The position numbers and the translations under genes were made by a program. Under the pieces are notes generated by a model. That model made no database searches and had not been told where the DNA came from. It was given only the letters and a program-made list of their open reading frames with translations. Below, piece after piece: positions 25,980 to 38,509 of a DNA stretch of 64,000 nt (its first letter is position 1; the number at the start of each line of letters is the position of its first letter). The stretch lies in NCBI RefSeq assembly GCF_051014685.1, contig NC_135051.1, forward strand, positions 15,147,557 through 15,211,556, given 5' to 3'. This DNA comes from Ptiloglossa arizonensis (lineage: Eukaryota > Arthropoda > Insecta > Hymenoptera > Colletidae).

Positions 25980-26815
25980 CTACCAAATCATTCTAGCGTT
26001 AATAAATAAATAAATTTGCCACGTTGTCTCTAATTCATGTTACTCTAAAACATCAACAAATGGAGTGTATATAGCCAGTAAAAAATTTGGGGCAATTTTA
26101 TCTCTTTATTATATTTGATTGCATAATTACAGAAAAGTGATTCTAACTAAGTTTTATTATCTTAATTTGCGTCTAGAAATATTGAGTACGAATAACTTTA
26201 TTACCGTTCTTTTTCCGTGCACGCTTTGTTTTGTTTATAAATGTCATTGTAAGCGGTTGATCCTCTCAAAGCGTATATTCAACGATCGGAAAATACCAAC
26301 GTCAAAAGAATACTCGTGAAAGCTGTTAAACGAACATTGGAAGAACATTACTGGAGATACGATCGAAAAATTAACTCAAAGGATGATTAGAATCGTTCAA
26401 GCGGTAAAAAAGTTCAGAAAAGGATATTTCGATGAAAAGGCTGTTTAAGGAAAGATACGTGAAAAATTATTTTACAACATCAAAATTCTAGAATATTAAA
26501 TTAATATAACAATAAATCATTCTAACAATATTCTTCTATAATAATTTAAAAAAAGAAAGTAAGATGCTTTAAATAATATACAAAATTATTTTCTATCGGC
26601 GAGAAAACACATAATTATGCATAACATTCTCCTTACACGGTGGTCCCAAATTTTGGGACCGACAGTGTGCAAACGAATCATGATCAAATACATGAATATC
26701 TATAGTATTCAATAATTTACACCAAACACATCTCACAAATCTCATCGAACTGTTCCAAGATCAATAAATAAATCTTCCATATTGTTTTCAATTCTTGTTG
26801 CTCTAAAATGTCAAC
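25980..26815. repeat. Pair of ~60-bp diverged direct repeats and a 19-bp palindrome
   Basis: The segment AATAAATAAATAAATTTGCC...TACTCTAAAACATCAACAAATGG near 26001-26061 recurs in diverged form at about 26764-26823 (AATAAATAAATCTTCC...GCTCTAAAATGTCAACGAGTGG). Between them, GGTCCCAAATTTTGGGACC at 26642-26660 is a perfect palindrome around one central T. Together these could be the remains of a decayed transposable element; no transposase was seen. Confidence 0.5.
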
Positions 26816-27080
26816 GAGTGGTTTTCACCTTCTCTCCACATACGTGTAGTACACGTATCGAGTAACGACCGAGTGTACGATGTATTTTTCATATTTAATG
26901 ACACACCTCCAGTGGAGAAAGATGAAGAAGCTCGAACCCTTTCATCTCGGAATGAATAATTTCCTCGAATCAGTTCTACGAGTGTCGTAAAACAAGCGCG
27001 AACGCGAGGGATGTAATTTGAAACTTGTGGCTTAATTTACACGAAAGTAATAGGTTTTTTTCCTCTTCGTGTCATTTCAG

Positions 27081-27241
27081 GAGACGGGGATGATTATCTA
27101 ACTGTGTCTCTGAGAGACGGTGGAGTAGCTGTGGGGATGACGCTGGCCAAAGGAAGATTAGATCTCCATATAAAGCCAGCCAGAGTCCGGTTCGATGATA
27201 ACCAGTGGCACATGATCATGGTGCACAGGAAGGTTCAAGAG
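27081..27241 (+). CDS. Nrx-1: Neurexin-1 exon: middle of LNS2, ends at splice site 2
   Basis: This exon continues the LNS2 beta-sandwich: after GA completes a glycine codon the frame reads DGDDYLTVSLRDGGVAVGMT, then LAKGRLDLHIKPARVRFDDN, then QWHMIMVHRKVQE. The conserved LamG features are visible: DDY-L at the edge strand, the LRDGGV turn, and the F-DN-WH motif. The DDY aspartate corresponds to the position that helps bind calcium in vertebrate LNS2, as far as I recall. The acceptor is TTCGTGTCATTTCAG and the donor is CAAGAG|GTAACG, a weaker than average donor. The exon is 161 nt, enters at phase 1 and leaves at phase 0, exactly between the WH strand and the SS2 loop. Upstream lies a 14.9 kb intron and downstream a 32.2 kb intron. 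Translation read past the donor (VTYLIRFISRN) loses all similarity, which supports the boundary. Confidence 0.96.
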
Positions 27242-27828
27242 GTAACGTATCTGATACGTTTCATTTCGCGTAACGACGGAATAATTAGAGTAAAATAACC
27301 GGGGCGACCGGATCGATTGTTTTCAATGGTTTCGAATAAGCACAACGCCTAGCCCCCTCTCGTGTAATTTTATACATTCGAATTGGATACGGTCAAAGAG
27401 CGGTCCCGTTCTCTTTCACATTTGCCCTCGCACTGAGAGCCAGAGGATGTGGATGAATATTTTGAATCGGTCAACGTACGCGTCCACGTTTGCTTGTTTT
27501 ATTCAGGAGTGGAGCGAGTAATAGCTTCCTCTCGCTGGTCGTTCATCGATCGACATTTTTTAATAATAAATTCGGGAGTGAGAAGGCAGTTTAATGTGTT
27601 TGAGGAGATGTTCAAAGTGTGACTCTATTTCGGGCTCGTAAGTACTCTGATATTACGGATAGTCGATACCAGCATACTGTATTCGTATAATATCGACGGA
27701 ACAAAGGGTGTGAATGTATTTTACGCGTCTGTGATACTTTGCATACCTTTAATTTGTGCAATTTAAAATATATGCGCGAGTATGTTTGTTAAATTATATT
27801 CGTACAATAGTAATAACGTAAATTTTTA

Positions 27829-27853
27829 AATATATATATATATATATATATAT
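27829..27853. repeat. TA microsatellite
   Basis: Run of TA dinucleotides, with a further TATATATATA stretch at 27900-27911. Confidence 0.9.
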
Positions 27854-30109
27854 TAATCGAACGTAAATTATATTTGTAACTATATTCGTATAATAATTAT
27901 TATATATATATTTGAAAATATTTTAACTTATCAAATTTAAAATGTGCACTTGTCAAAATTAAATGTGACGAATTAAGTATACGGTATTGTTATAACACGA
28001 ATGTAGTATGCTTGGGCAGACTATTTGTATTACGTATTGTATCTTGGAATTTTTATTCGGAAACTACATTTTCGACTGGCAACTGTACGCACGATTATTA
28101 ATTTCTGGAATAAATCTGAGTAAATGTTTAATAACGTAGAAATATGGATATTTCTACTTTATTAATAAAAGCATTAAGAGAATATATGTTTGAGGGAAAA
28201 ATTTAATACGTAATTTATTCAATTAACGCTTCCATTCTTCGTGTAGGTCTTCGTGAAAATTTATGCACCAACTCATCAGAAACAAGGCGATTTGTCTGAA
28301 AGTAATTAATTAAAATTGTAAAATCCATATTTAATTTTGTTGAGGAAAGAGACTTTAAAAATGAATCATGGATGTTTCATTAAGGATAGATTTAAATGAA
28401 ACGTTTTAAAAAATTGCTGCAGTCGTAGTAAATGAAATACGATGCTTAATGCGTTACATTAATTCACTCCCCTCGATGTAGAGCAGAAACTGTAGAATCG
28501 AAGATGCAAAACCTTCTACTACAGCAAAAAAATTTTTGATTTCTTACCGCGACTAATTCAAATTTAAACATTCTCCACTGACTTTACAATTCCACTTCTC
28601 GAAAAACAAATTTCATACGAACAAACCACTTTCATCATTCTCTTGATAATTGTATATCTTTCACTCGTTCTACATAATTTCTACTACCTAATATAGTTCA
28701 CCTACCGACCGAAAATCGCTCGATTCGATTAATATACATTTCGCATTTATAGCGCATAAATATCTTTTCAAAATTAATATACCTGTAACACGCGTTTAAC
28801 TCCGATATTCGGATAATTTTGGTCATAGGTTATATTTGCAAGTGTTGCATAATATATTATTAATAGGTAAATTCGCTCAACAGAAATCTCCACCCCCCCT
28901 GTATTCAAAATCGAATAAAATTCGTAATAAAAGGAAGAAAATGAATTCGATTTAAAAACACGCGCCATTTTAATAATCACGAACACTGGACGTGCTCGAT
29001 TTATTATTAATTGTTAAGTATTGGTAACACTGCCGTATGGTTTTTTGCAATTTGTTCGATCCGGATGCGTCAAATTTTAATCTCTCGTAATAAATACTCG
29101 AAGCGACCCTCATAAAATATTAATGGACGGTTCATGAAACATTAATGGCGCGGCATCGATGTCGTAAGTCGGACATACCTCTTTGATCTTCCTTTAGGAC
29201 GTCAGGGACCACGCGAGACTTGTTTCTCGTTCGTGCACGGAGAGGGAACAATGTCAACAGCTCGCGATGCTAGTTTCAGTCTTGGCCGAATCGAAATATT
29301 TGCCAATAGCCGTCACGTTTCTTACGTGCAGTTTCGTTTCCACTGGTAATTGAAAATACGCCAATACTTACAGCCGACAATGGCGCTCGTTAAATTTTAT
29401 TGTAAATACCCGTTGCATCCCGTTGAAGACTTTATCGATTCCAACGACGTAACACTTTTATCGAATGTAACCGTATCAACGGTTAGTTATACGTATATCC
29501 TAGATTCGCTCGTCCTTTTTCACGTTCAACGTTAAGTACAAAAGAAAATACTAGGAGCGTTACGTTATTCGAAAACCAGATATTAATATCTCCCTGATGA
29601 AAGGGGAACAATATTAATCAAAGTCAATTAATTAAACGTTACCCGATCGCGTTCAATGTTACGTAATATTTTTATATCTGAAATATTTCAACACGGAGGA
29701 AAAGTGTAATAAAGTAATTATTCCCCGATAAAGTGGGATTGATTAAAACGATGAGAAATCGGAACGTTTTACACGATATGATTTCACGTGTCGATGTAAT
29801 AACAAAGTTTCGTGCGCGAATTTTCCTTTGAACGATGATTAATAGTGTAATTTTGGTTTGTTTACAGACGAGTGGGATAAAACTCGAATTGTCGTTCTCG
29901 TTCGGTATAGCTGTTTCCAGAGATTTCGAGATTGAATATTCCATAAATAATAGGCAGGTGACGTGTATCTCGTTTGGTTCTACTCGTATAAAATTTATTT
30001 GGGAAGACATTGTGTATAATTAACGATTCTACCAACTTGTACAATCTCTTCTGAAAACAAGATACAATGTATTAAGGTAGGAGTTACAGAGAGATACGGA
30101 GAGAGTTAT

Positions 30110-30500
30110 ATTGTATATAACATATGTCTGATAACAGACTATCCACTACCACTGATTCTACACGTAACTATTGCCTGTATCGCCTCAGTCGTGTTGGATG
30201 AGAATACCTCTGACTATAGACCACCTACTACTAGTATTTGCGTCTATCCTGTAGACTATTTCGGTCGTATTGGATACAAAATATGTCCGCGAACGGAATG
30301 CACACTGCCACTAATACCGTCTGTATCTGTTAGCTAGACTACATCAGTTATATTGGATGCAAAATGTGTCTGACTAAGCATACCAGCTAAACGTCGATAT
30401 ATCACTTACACAGACTATCCAATACCACCCACGCTGTCTGTTTCTAACCAATTCAACTACTTCAGTTGTATTTACTACAACATGATTTGATTGTGTACCA
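30110..30500. repeat. Decayed tandem repeat, period about 76-120 bp
   Basis: The words TCAGT(C/T)(G/A)T(G/A)TTGGAT at 30185, 30261, 30344 and in shorter form at 30462, together with ACAGACTATCCA(C/A)TACCAC and CTGTCTGT, show four diverged units with spacings of 76, 83 and 118 bp. The sequence is visibly different in word use from its flanks. Confidence 0.6.
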
Positions 30501-31592
30501 ACCACTATCACTAATCGTGTCAGTATGTATGCATTGTACCGCTTCGCTTCTTTGAGCGATTTAAGCGTATTTTCTTTCACATATTTATATGCCAATTGTG
30601 AAAAATCATTTCAACGGAAAATTTTGTATACTTGGAATTTATTATTCCGAAAGCAATAGTTGAAATGCAAAGTCCGTACAGAAGGAAGCAATAGCAACTT
30701 TTTTGGTAGATTTGTAGTAGGATCACTCTATAGATGTACTCTATAATTACGTATTATTTATAAGAAGATATTCCATAACACGTTATATTATATTATATAT
30801 CTCAAATACTATTCGTATATCTAATAACATCTTAATATTTGTTCCTCACTGTGATTATAGTTTCACATCGTATTGGAATATTTCTTTAAAAATTTGACGC
30901 GATAATTGTTTTATCGTAGAAACACATGTTCTTCGAAAGTGTTTCTAAAAGCGTACATGTGTCAAAATTGGAATATATGTAGTAAAATCAGGAGGGATGT
31001 AAGTCATCTGTTTGTTGGTTACGAATTTGTTAAAAAAATACAGGACATCAAAGTTTTCGATTCTTACCTTCGAAATAATCTAACTGCATCGCGTTACATT
31101 TTTCCATTTCATTCGAGAAGAATCGATCTTTCAGAATAAATTTTCTGTTAAATGAAATAATCGTTTTCGCAACATGAAAAGTATAAAGAAAATCTTATTT
31201 GCCAAATTTCAGATCGTTTAAGCAATGGATTGCTTGACATTTCATAATTATCATTTTACGTAGATTACAATATATCTCAATTTCATTAGAATCTCAGGCC
31301 TTGACTACAAAACGTGATCGAGTCGACGTAGAATAGAAAAAGCAAGCCCGAGAAAAGAACTCGTATTCGACTCAAGCCGTTTAATTGTAAGTCCAATAAT
31401 GTAAAATACAAAACAAAAAATGAATATGAAATTTAGAAAAAATATATTCTACGTAAACATTGAGTCCGAGTATCGTCAAGTCGACCGTGATCTGATCACT
31501 CATCACGTGCAGTAGTCGTAGACGGTGTCTCGTTTCGTTGCACGAACTATAGTCACGGGGCCAGACTTTATTCCCCAAATCAGTCACTGAAC

Positions 31593-31762
31593 GGAGTGGG
31601 AGAAGGTAGTACGATGGGGACCGTCCCCCTCCTTCGCGTATCGTGCGTTGAAGGCAATAGAATGGCTATGCGATTCGCGACCTTCCCCCACTCCAATGCC
31701 TTCAACGCACGATGCGCGAAGGAGTGGGGGCCGGTCCTCACCGTACCACCTTCCCCCACTCC
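31593..31762. repeat. Long near-perfect hairpin (GC-rich inverted repeat)
   Basis: The left arm 31593-31656 (64 nt) and right arm 31697-31762 (66 nt) are reverse complements at about 90%, separated by a 40-nt loop. The arm ends are GGAGTGGG / CCCACTCC and the loop-proximal ends GTGCGTTGAAGGCA / TGCCTTCAACGCAC. The loop itself repeats CTTCCCCCACTCC. Mismatches are mostly transitions or G-U compatible. Overlapping frames on both strands mirror one another because of the symmetry. It may be a foldback element or the source of a hairpin RNA. Confidence 0.88.
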
Positions 31763-31779
31763 TCCCAATCAGCAATTCG

Positions 31780-32580
31780 GGGACTAAAATCCGACCGCGG
31801 TTATCGCGCGTTCCTCGCGCTGCGCACGATATTTTCAAGTCCACGTGCCGTGTGGCCACGCGGAGTCGGTTCGAATTTTTCCCGAGCCGATAGTCGACGC
31901 TGAAAATAGCTCGGCTTGTTCCGTATTAACCTTGTTAAATTTGGAAACACACGGAAAGCAGACATTTGGAAGGGAGGGGCTCCGTTGTCCAACGCCGGTG
32001 TCCCGAAGCAAATAGATCGGCGAACGGACGTGAGGACAATATCGTTAGTGTGTCCTGGGTATACACCCGGCATTCATCGCGTATTACGCGCCGTAGGATA
32101 GGTAATGCAATTATTTACACGTTACTGTTGCAGAAGTGAGGTCAGAGAGAGAGAGGGAGCAGGCGCAACTGCCATATACAGTTCATCGATTTATCGTCAG
32201 CGCGCGTTCGCGATCCACGTTTTCGTTTTCATTCCCGCGGCGAACTCGTAATTTCTGCTGTTTAAATTCCGATTGAGTCCCTTTCGCGCGTGTTGCCCAG
32301 CGCGCGCGTTAAGAATTTCAATCGGTCCGGAGCCCGCTGGAATTAAAAGCAAAAATTAGCCGCCAGGATAAATTCGTTGGCACGAACGTGAACCGAGGAG
32401 ACGTATCTCGGGGCGTTCGTGGTCCTCATTCTCGATGCGTTGCTGTAGGTGACGGGACTGGGTCGCGTTACCATCGACGCGTTCGCGTTTGAAATCGATA
32501 CTACCGCTACGAAACGATTCCGAGGTGTGGGACCATTTGGAACTTATCGGGACACGTGGCTAACGTGGCTATCGATCACG
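31780..32580. promoter_or_regulatory. Long GC-richer intronic island
   Basis: About 800 bp of CpG-rich sequence directly after the hairpin, with runs such as GCGCGTTCCTCGCGCTGCGC and GAGAGAGAGAGGGAG (32141-32158). The frames on both strands (60-91 codons) do not resemble known proteins. A regulatory element or an alternative promoter region is possible; no initiator or TATA arrangement is convincing. Confidence 0.3.
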
Positions 32581-34395
32581 TGGGGATAGCTATCTGTTCG
32601 ATTGTACGCGGAATACGAATTCATAAAGGGGAATATTTTTCTTCCCAGATTGTATATTAATTTCGAGGAGGAGCAATTCTTTTGGAAGTATATACGTGGT
32701 AATTTTGAATCTTTGGATGTACATCTGTTGCGAAATGAGAAATTGGATTACAATTTCGATATTTCTTTAAATTGAACAAATATTGTAACATTTCTGTTTT
32801 TGGAATAAGTTACGAGAGAAATCACGAGAGTGATACAATAAATAGAAATTAATACGAAACAATATATTATTGACGTTAGCGGACATTTAGTTTTCATTTT
32901 TGGAGTAATATTGATAATATTTATTCAAAACGTACATGTTTATTTCTGTCTAATTATTAGTAAAAACTTGTCAAAATTGGAAGAGATATTAAATGGAAAG
33001 AAAACGTTGAAAATAATTTATAAATTTATTTATTCAATGAAAAACTTTACCTAAATAAAGTATCATTTTTCAGTTTTGAAGTAGATTTTTACAAAATACA
33101 ATCTATTCGATCTAAAGTCTGTCGATCTACTTCTTTCTTTTGTAATGAAATTTGTAGCTACAGAAAAATTTCTTTCACTTTGCGTAAATGTTGGCTCGAA
33201 CGTACGTAGAATATTGAGCAGTTTCTGAAAATTGGGTTTCCTCTTTCCACTGAATTGCTATCTCTAATTGTTTTTTAATGGTAATTCTTCTGCATTTTAA
33301 AGAGAATCTTCATTACTCATATTTATCGAAAAGTTTTTTTAAAATTTAAAATTGGAAACTCACTTTCGAAAATAAAGACTTAGACAAATAAATGAATTCG
33401 ACTTTCGAATATTATTCAAATCGAGAAGTTATTTCTATTTTAGGTAGTCCTTGGAATCGAGTATTCATTTGCAGAATCATTTGTACAAGGTCACAACTCA
33501 CTTAAAGCGATTAACACCCTCGGAAATTGAACGTCGGGTAACTTTGAATCGTTCGAAATGTCTTATCGCTATAATATAAACAATGTCGAGTCGACGCAAA
33601 CGAGATGCGAAGAATGTCACAGTAAAGAAAAGAACTTGTACAACGAAGAACCCTGTTACGTGTACACGTTGTGCAGAAGCACAGTGAAGATGGTACGTGT
33701 GTATAATATCATATAGGTAGATATAGTAACCGCACAACACGTGTTACTTCGGCCGCGGCGCGACATTATCGGATATATAAATTAACGAACCAGGAATAAA
33801 ATATCATATCTCTTTAACATCTCGAAAACAACTCCATTAATTAACATACTCAGTTGGTCACTGGTAAATCATAATAAATCATTAACGTGTACAATAATAT
33901 ATATATGTAGGAATTATCTAGTGTCGGTGTTTACAAAATAAGGGTGAATAAAGTTTCACGATATACGTGTACTGAATGAGGTAGTAGTAGGAACGAAACA
34001 TTAACACAGCACACAATTAATAACTACGCTGACTACGCTATTCTTATTTTACACGACACGCTTCGACAATTTTCCAACAATGACTGCTCCCCTAAATATT
34101 CTCCTCTCGCACCTTATATTCTCACACGCATTCATTGCCTTTCATTTTAATCCCTAATCTCTCTCAATCCATACATTTGGTCACGTGCGCCAAAAATTTC
34201 CTATTCTGGCGCTATCTCAATCGTTCTTCTTTTACACTTCACTCGCTCGTCTATTCCAAACACTTCAGATTCTCTCCAGACCACACGCAATCTCTTTCAT
34301 TCTCACGCATTACCATATATATATACCTTAAAACTATTTTAACAAAAAATTCAATTTCTATTCATCTTCTTTATATACTCGTTACACTATACAAC

Positions 34396-35570
34396 GGTTG
34401 AGAGTTCTAGCAGTGGCTACAATTATGATTACCATAGCAATTACATATAAGTAAAACAATTTTAACAAGAAATATTATTTTTATTTGTCTTCTCTATATA
34501 ATAGATTGCTCAATAAATTTTGTCTGTCAATAAGAAATGTAGCTACTAGGTACATCGTTTTATTGTTCTAAAGATGGTACTACTGTTCGATGAACATATG
34601 TGAAGTTTCATGCAGATCTGTCGACTCGTTCGTATATTTACGCCTCGTACGTTTATTTTCAGCTTTTGTTCAAAGTTCAAGTGTCGTAGTATTTCTTTAC
34701 AATGGAAGATACATGAAGCTATTAGGTTCGTTGTTTTATTTTTCTAAATATGGTACTACTGACGAAACTACTATTTCCTGTAGATCCGTCGACTCGTTCG
34801 TGTATACTAAAGTTGTTCAAAGTTGAAGTACCATAGTATCTCTTTACGATGGAAAATACGACGAAACTTATCGAACAACCTGGTACTCGTTACAATAGTA
34901 GGTTACGAGTCCCAGCAGTGGCTACAATTATGATTACCATAGCAATTACATATAAGTAAAACAATTTTAACAAGAAATTCAATTTTTATTCGTTTTCTCT
35001 ATATAATAGATTGCTCAATATGTTTCGTCGTTCGATAACAAATGGAGCTACTAATTTCATAGTTTCATTGTTCTAAAGATGGTACTACTGTTCGATGAAC
35101 ATGTGTGAAGTTTCATGCAGATCTGTCGACTCGTTCGTATATTTACAGTTGCTCAAAGCTGAAGTGTCGTAGTATTTCTTTACAATGGTAGATACGACGT
35201 AACTTATCGAACAACCTGGTACTCGTTACAATAGTAGGTTACGAGTCCTAGCAGTGGCTACAATTATTATCACCATAGCAATTACATATAAGTAAAACAA
35301 TTTTAACAAGAAATTCAATTTTTATCTGTTTTCTCTATAAAATAGATTGCTCAATAAATTTTGTCTGTCAATAAGAAATGGAGCTACTAGGTACATCGTT
35401 TTATTGTTCTAAAGATGATACTACTGATGAAACTACTATTTCCTGTAGATCCATCGACTCGTTCGTGTATACTAAAGTTGTTCAAAGTTGAAGTACCGTA
35501 GTATCTCTTTACGATGGAAAATACGACGTAACTTACCGAACAACCTAATACTCGTTACACGACGCGTCGA
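34396..35570. mobile_element. Tandem block of mariner-derived non-autonomous elements
   Basis: Three units start with a shared segment (AGCAGTGGCTACAATTAT, at 34411, 34914 and 35251) and contain an element that begins ATTGCTCAATA..TTTTGTC/CGTCG (34505, 35010, 35346) and ends ACTTATCGAACAACCT. The ends are inverted repeats of each other. Inside, the units share GATGGTACTACTG, CAGATC(T/C)GTCGACTCGTTCG and TTTCTTTACAATGGAAGATAC, which reads like a mariner 5' leader up to an ATG, after which the transposase is missing and the right end follows at once. Unit 1 carries an internal duplication. The flank was amplified with the element, so the block grew by tandem duplication rather than by separate insertions. 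Confidence 0.7.
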
Positions 35571-36110
35571 TTGCGAGTGCTAGCAGTCGCTATTACTCGA
35601 GTTCGCGGTGGTATCGAAAAAAAGATGGCGCGCGCATCGCGACAAAGGACGCGTCGGAATCGGTCTGTTTGGCGAAACGGTCGAACCGTCCTTAATGCCA
35701 AATCGATCGAACGATTATGGGAAAGCGGCACGACGATCAAGCAGCGTGCGCTCGGGGAAATTAACCGAAGTGCCGTTACTGCGAACATTAGCCGGTCTGC
35801 ATGGCATTGGCGACCTAATTCATGCGCAGGATACCTCCTTGCACATCCGCAGCCCTTAAATCGTTAGCGTGCACCGTGCCGCGATGCATTCCCCGCGCGG
35901 CTATCTCCGATACAAGATAACGGATAGTCGGCCAGAAATAGATAGCCCGGGAGCCTCTTCTAAGATCCCACGCGGCAAATGAAACGCGATTATGTCCCCG
36001 TTTCCTTCGGCAAGACGAACGGCCCTGGGATCGGTGTCGGCTTGGATTCGCCAGGGACACCGCGTGATTTAAGGCGATCATCGATTGCGTTCGATTTATT
36101 ATGCAGCTTT
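35571..36110. promoter_or_regulatory. GC-richer intronic island
   Basis: CpG-rich, non-repetitive stretch beginning exactly where the mariner-derived block ends. Frames of 77-98 codons on both strands have no domain features. Possible conserved non-coding element. Confidence 0.27.
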
Positions 36111-36224
36111 ATGGGACAACGTTTTAGCGACCACGGTGGTGTTTAGCCTCCGGTCTGAGAAATTGGAAGCGATATTACGGAATACAGAAGGAAATGTGGA
36201 TCGAAACGGGGCACTAGGCGATCC

Positions 36225-37145
36225 TTTGGCTAAAAATACCTCGATTGCGTGGAATAGAATCTTTTGGTACCGGGTTTCGTTTTCGAGGAACGAGGTCTCG
36301 AACGTTGGAACGTGGGATTTGGTACGATGTACGTGTTTGTTTGTTAGAAGTTATTCGAGTTGCGCGTGTTTCGAAAGTCGCGCGAATTTTGTTTTCTCTA
36401 GATAGAGTGTACAAGTATTGTATGTTTCAATTGACTGTAGAATGTTGGTAAATGTTAAGAAGTTGAGAAAAAGTACTAGTAGCTTTGATTCTGAGTGAGA
36501 ATGGGTAGTATGAGCAGATTTTGGGGGTAGAAGTCTTTGGGCAAAAATACATCGTTAATTTGTGGAATAGAATTTTTTTACAGGAGACTTTCTGTTCGAG
36601 CAAAGAGGTTTCGAATATTTTCGAGACGTGGGATTTGGGATGATGTATATGTTTGTTTGTTACAAGTTATTTGAGTCGTACGTTGCGAAAGTCTATCTTT
36701 GTCTCGTGGTATACAAATATTTTACGTTTCAATTGACTACAAAATGTCGACGAACGTTAACAAGCTGAAAGAAATAGTAATTGCGTTGCTCTCGAGTGAG
36801 AACAGGTGATACAAACGAGTTTGGGAGCAAGATTCTTTGTGCAAGATATATTACATCGATAATGTGGAGTAAGAGTTTTTGATATGGGGTTTAGTTTTCG
36901 AGAAAATAGATTTTGAACATTTTTGAGGCGTGGGATTTGGTACATTCGTGTCTATTGATTACTGAAAATCGTCTATTGATTTATCCTACTTTTAAGGCAT
37001 ACAAGATTGTATATTTCAACTGACTTAAAAATGTCGACAAGGGCCAATAGACTTAAAAATATTGATAAGTACTATTATCATTTATTGATTCTTTGTACAA
37101 AAATAAAATTTTATTCGTACGAGCCTCAGTTTTCGAGAAAATAGT
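36225..37145. repeat. Old tandem repeat of about 297 bp, three to four copies
   Basis: CTTTGGCTAAAAATACCTCG (36223), CTTTGGGCAAAAATACATCG (36534) and CTTTGTGCAAGATATATTAC (36833) start comparable units. Each then has GTGGAATAGAATTTTT, a TTTTCGAG..A motif, CGTGGGATTTGGTAC/GGATGATGTA and GTTTGTTTGTTA.AAGTTAT. A fourth partial copy begins near 37092 (CTTTGTACAAAAATAAAATT). Identity falls along the array. Confidence 0.75.
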
Positions 37146-37974
37146 ATGTATTACAAAAAATATTAATGTACATTAAAACACTAGAAAATATTGACAGCCC
37201 CAAACATACTGAAGAATAATAACGGACGACAATTGCCTCAAAAATTTTGATTTGCCTTTTTATAAAATAAAAAATATCAACAATCGTTAATAGACTCGAC
37301 AATGTCGACAATCGAAGTGCATTCTACCGATTAAAATGCACTCTGTGCATTTCGGTTGGTATATTCTCTAGATAAAAATTTCAACGAAAAGTGTAACGCG
37401 ATTCGGTTAGAAAGATTCTTGAAAATCCCTGTCGGTTAACTCGCCTGCCTGTAGCGAACTCCTCGACATCTAGAACAATTAATTACGGCTTAATTCAAAA
37501 TCTTGGAACAGGATTACGTCCTGTGCAACGATGCAACGAAGTTCGTCGAGTTTTCAAAGCTCGGTTAATTCCCTCGAAAACCACCGACTAGAAAGTTACA
37601 CGAACCTCAAACAAATCGCACGGCAACGAGGATCCATAAAATGGATCGCGTTATGCAACCTTAGACGCAAGGGAATCCTTAAATCGTGATTGTACATCGC
37701 GGCAAAGGCTGCATTCTGCGCGCTATCACCGATACGGGGTAACAGATAACCGTAGGGAACTGCAACAGGATGTCCTGGAACGAATAGTACAACCGAGACA
37801 GAGGTGATTCCACGTGCAAAGATAAATCGAAAACACGGTATGAAATTTTGTCAAGCCGGTTTTCGTTTACGTGTAAATCAATTTTAAAAATACATACACC
37901 ATGTACGCGTTTCATTGAAAATTTACATATGGTAGATTTCTCCACGCGTCCCTATCGTATTTAGCCTTAATGCT

Positions 37975-38145
37975 AAATTTTAACAAGAAGAAATAACCTT
38001 AAAGCTATTTTGTAGCTTCGTTTCTTATCGATAGACAAAACTTATCGAGCGATCTATTGTATAGAGAAAACGAAGAAAAATTGAATTTCTTGTTAAAATT
38101 CTTTTACTTATACTATATGTAATTACTATGGTAACGACGATGTCG
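37975..38145 (-). mobile_element. Inverted relative of the 34.4-35.6 kb element block
   Basis: Read on the - strand, this segment contains CATAGTAATTAC..ATATAAGTAAAAGAATTTTAACAAGAAATTC, TTTTTCTTCGTTTTCTCTAT and then a TTGCTC/GATCGCTCGATAAGTTTTGTC-like element end. This matches the flank plus left end of the tandem units 3 kb upstream, in opposite orientation. It is truncated after the left end. Confidence 0.7.
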
Positions 38146-38509
38146 TTATTGATTGACATAGACGGTCGGTTGAAAGAAAATAATATTCCTGATTAAAAAT
38201 TGTTACCTGTACGCATTGCGTAAAACGGTGACAGATACAAAGAGAGATTCGTTCAACCGAATTCTGATAAGACGCGCGCATGCCCCGAGCAGTTCCAAAT
38301 CGATTTTCTTAAAAATGAAGACTCGTGTAGAAAACACTTTCTTATACGTTTTTCATTTCTTCTTTCGCGTAGAATCATATTCAGTTGCATATTTTGAGGC
38401 CTAGTGGGATACGATTAAAGTGTTTCATTTTTAAACACTGTATTTTATACATTCACTGTACAAGACGTTGCATTTGATATAGATATTAAACAAAAGAAGA
38501 AAAAAAAAA

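Larger units (their letters stand above)
12226..27080 (+). other. Neurexin-1 intron (14,855 nt)
   Basis: Intron bounded by a GTAAGT donor and a TTTCAG acceptor. The long stretches 12226-15480, 18770-20060, 20720-24880 and 25280-27080 show no gene, only AT-rich sequence with short chance frames. Listed separately are the tandem repeats, GC-richer islands and hairpins inside it. Confidence 0.9.
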
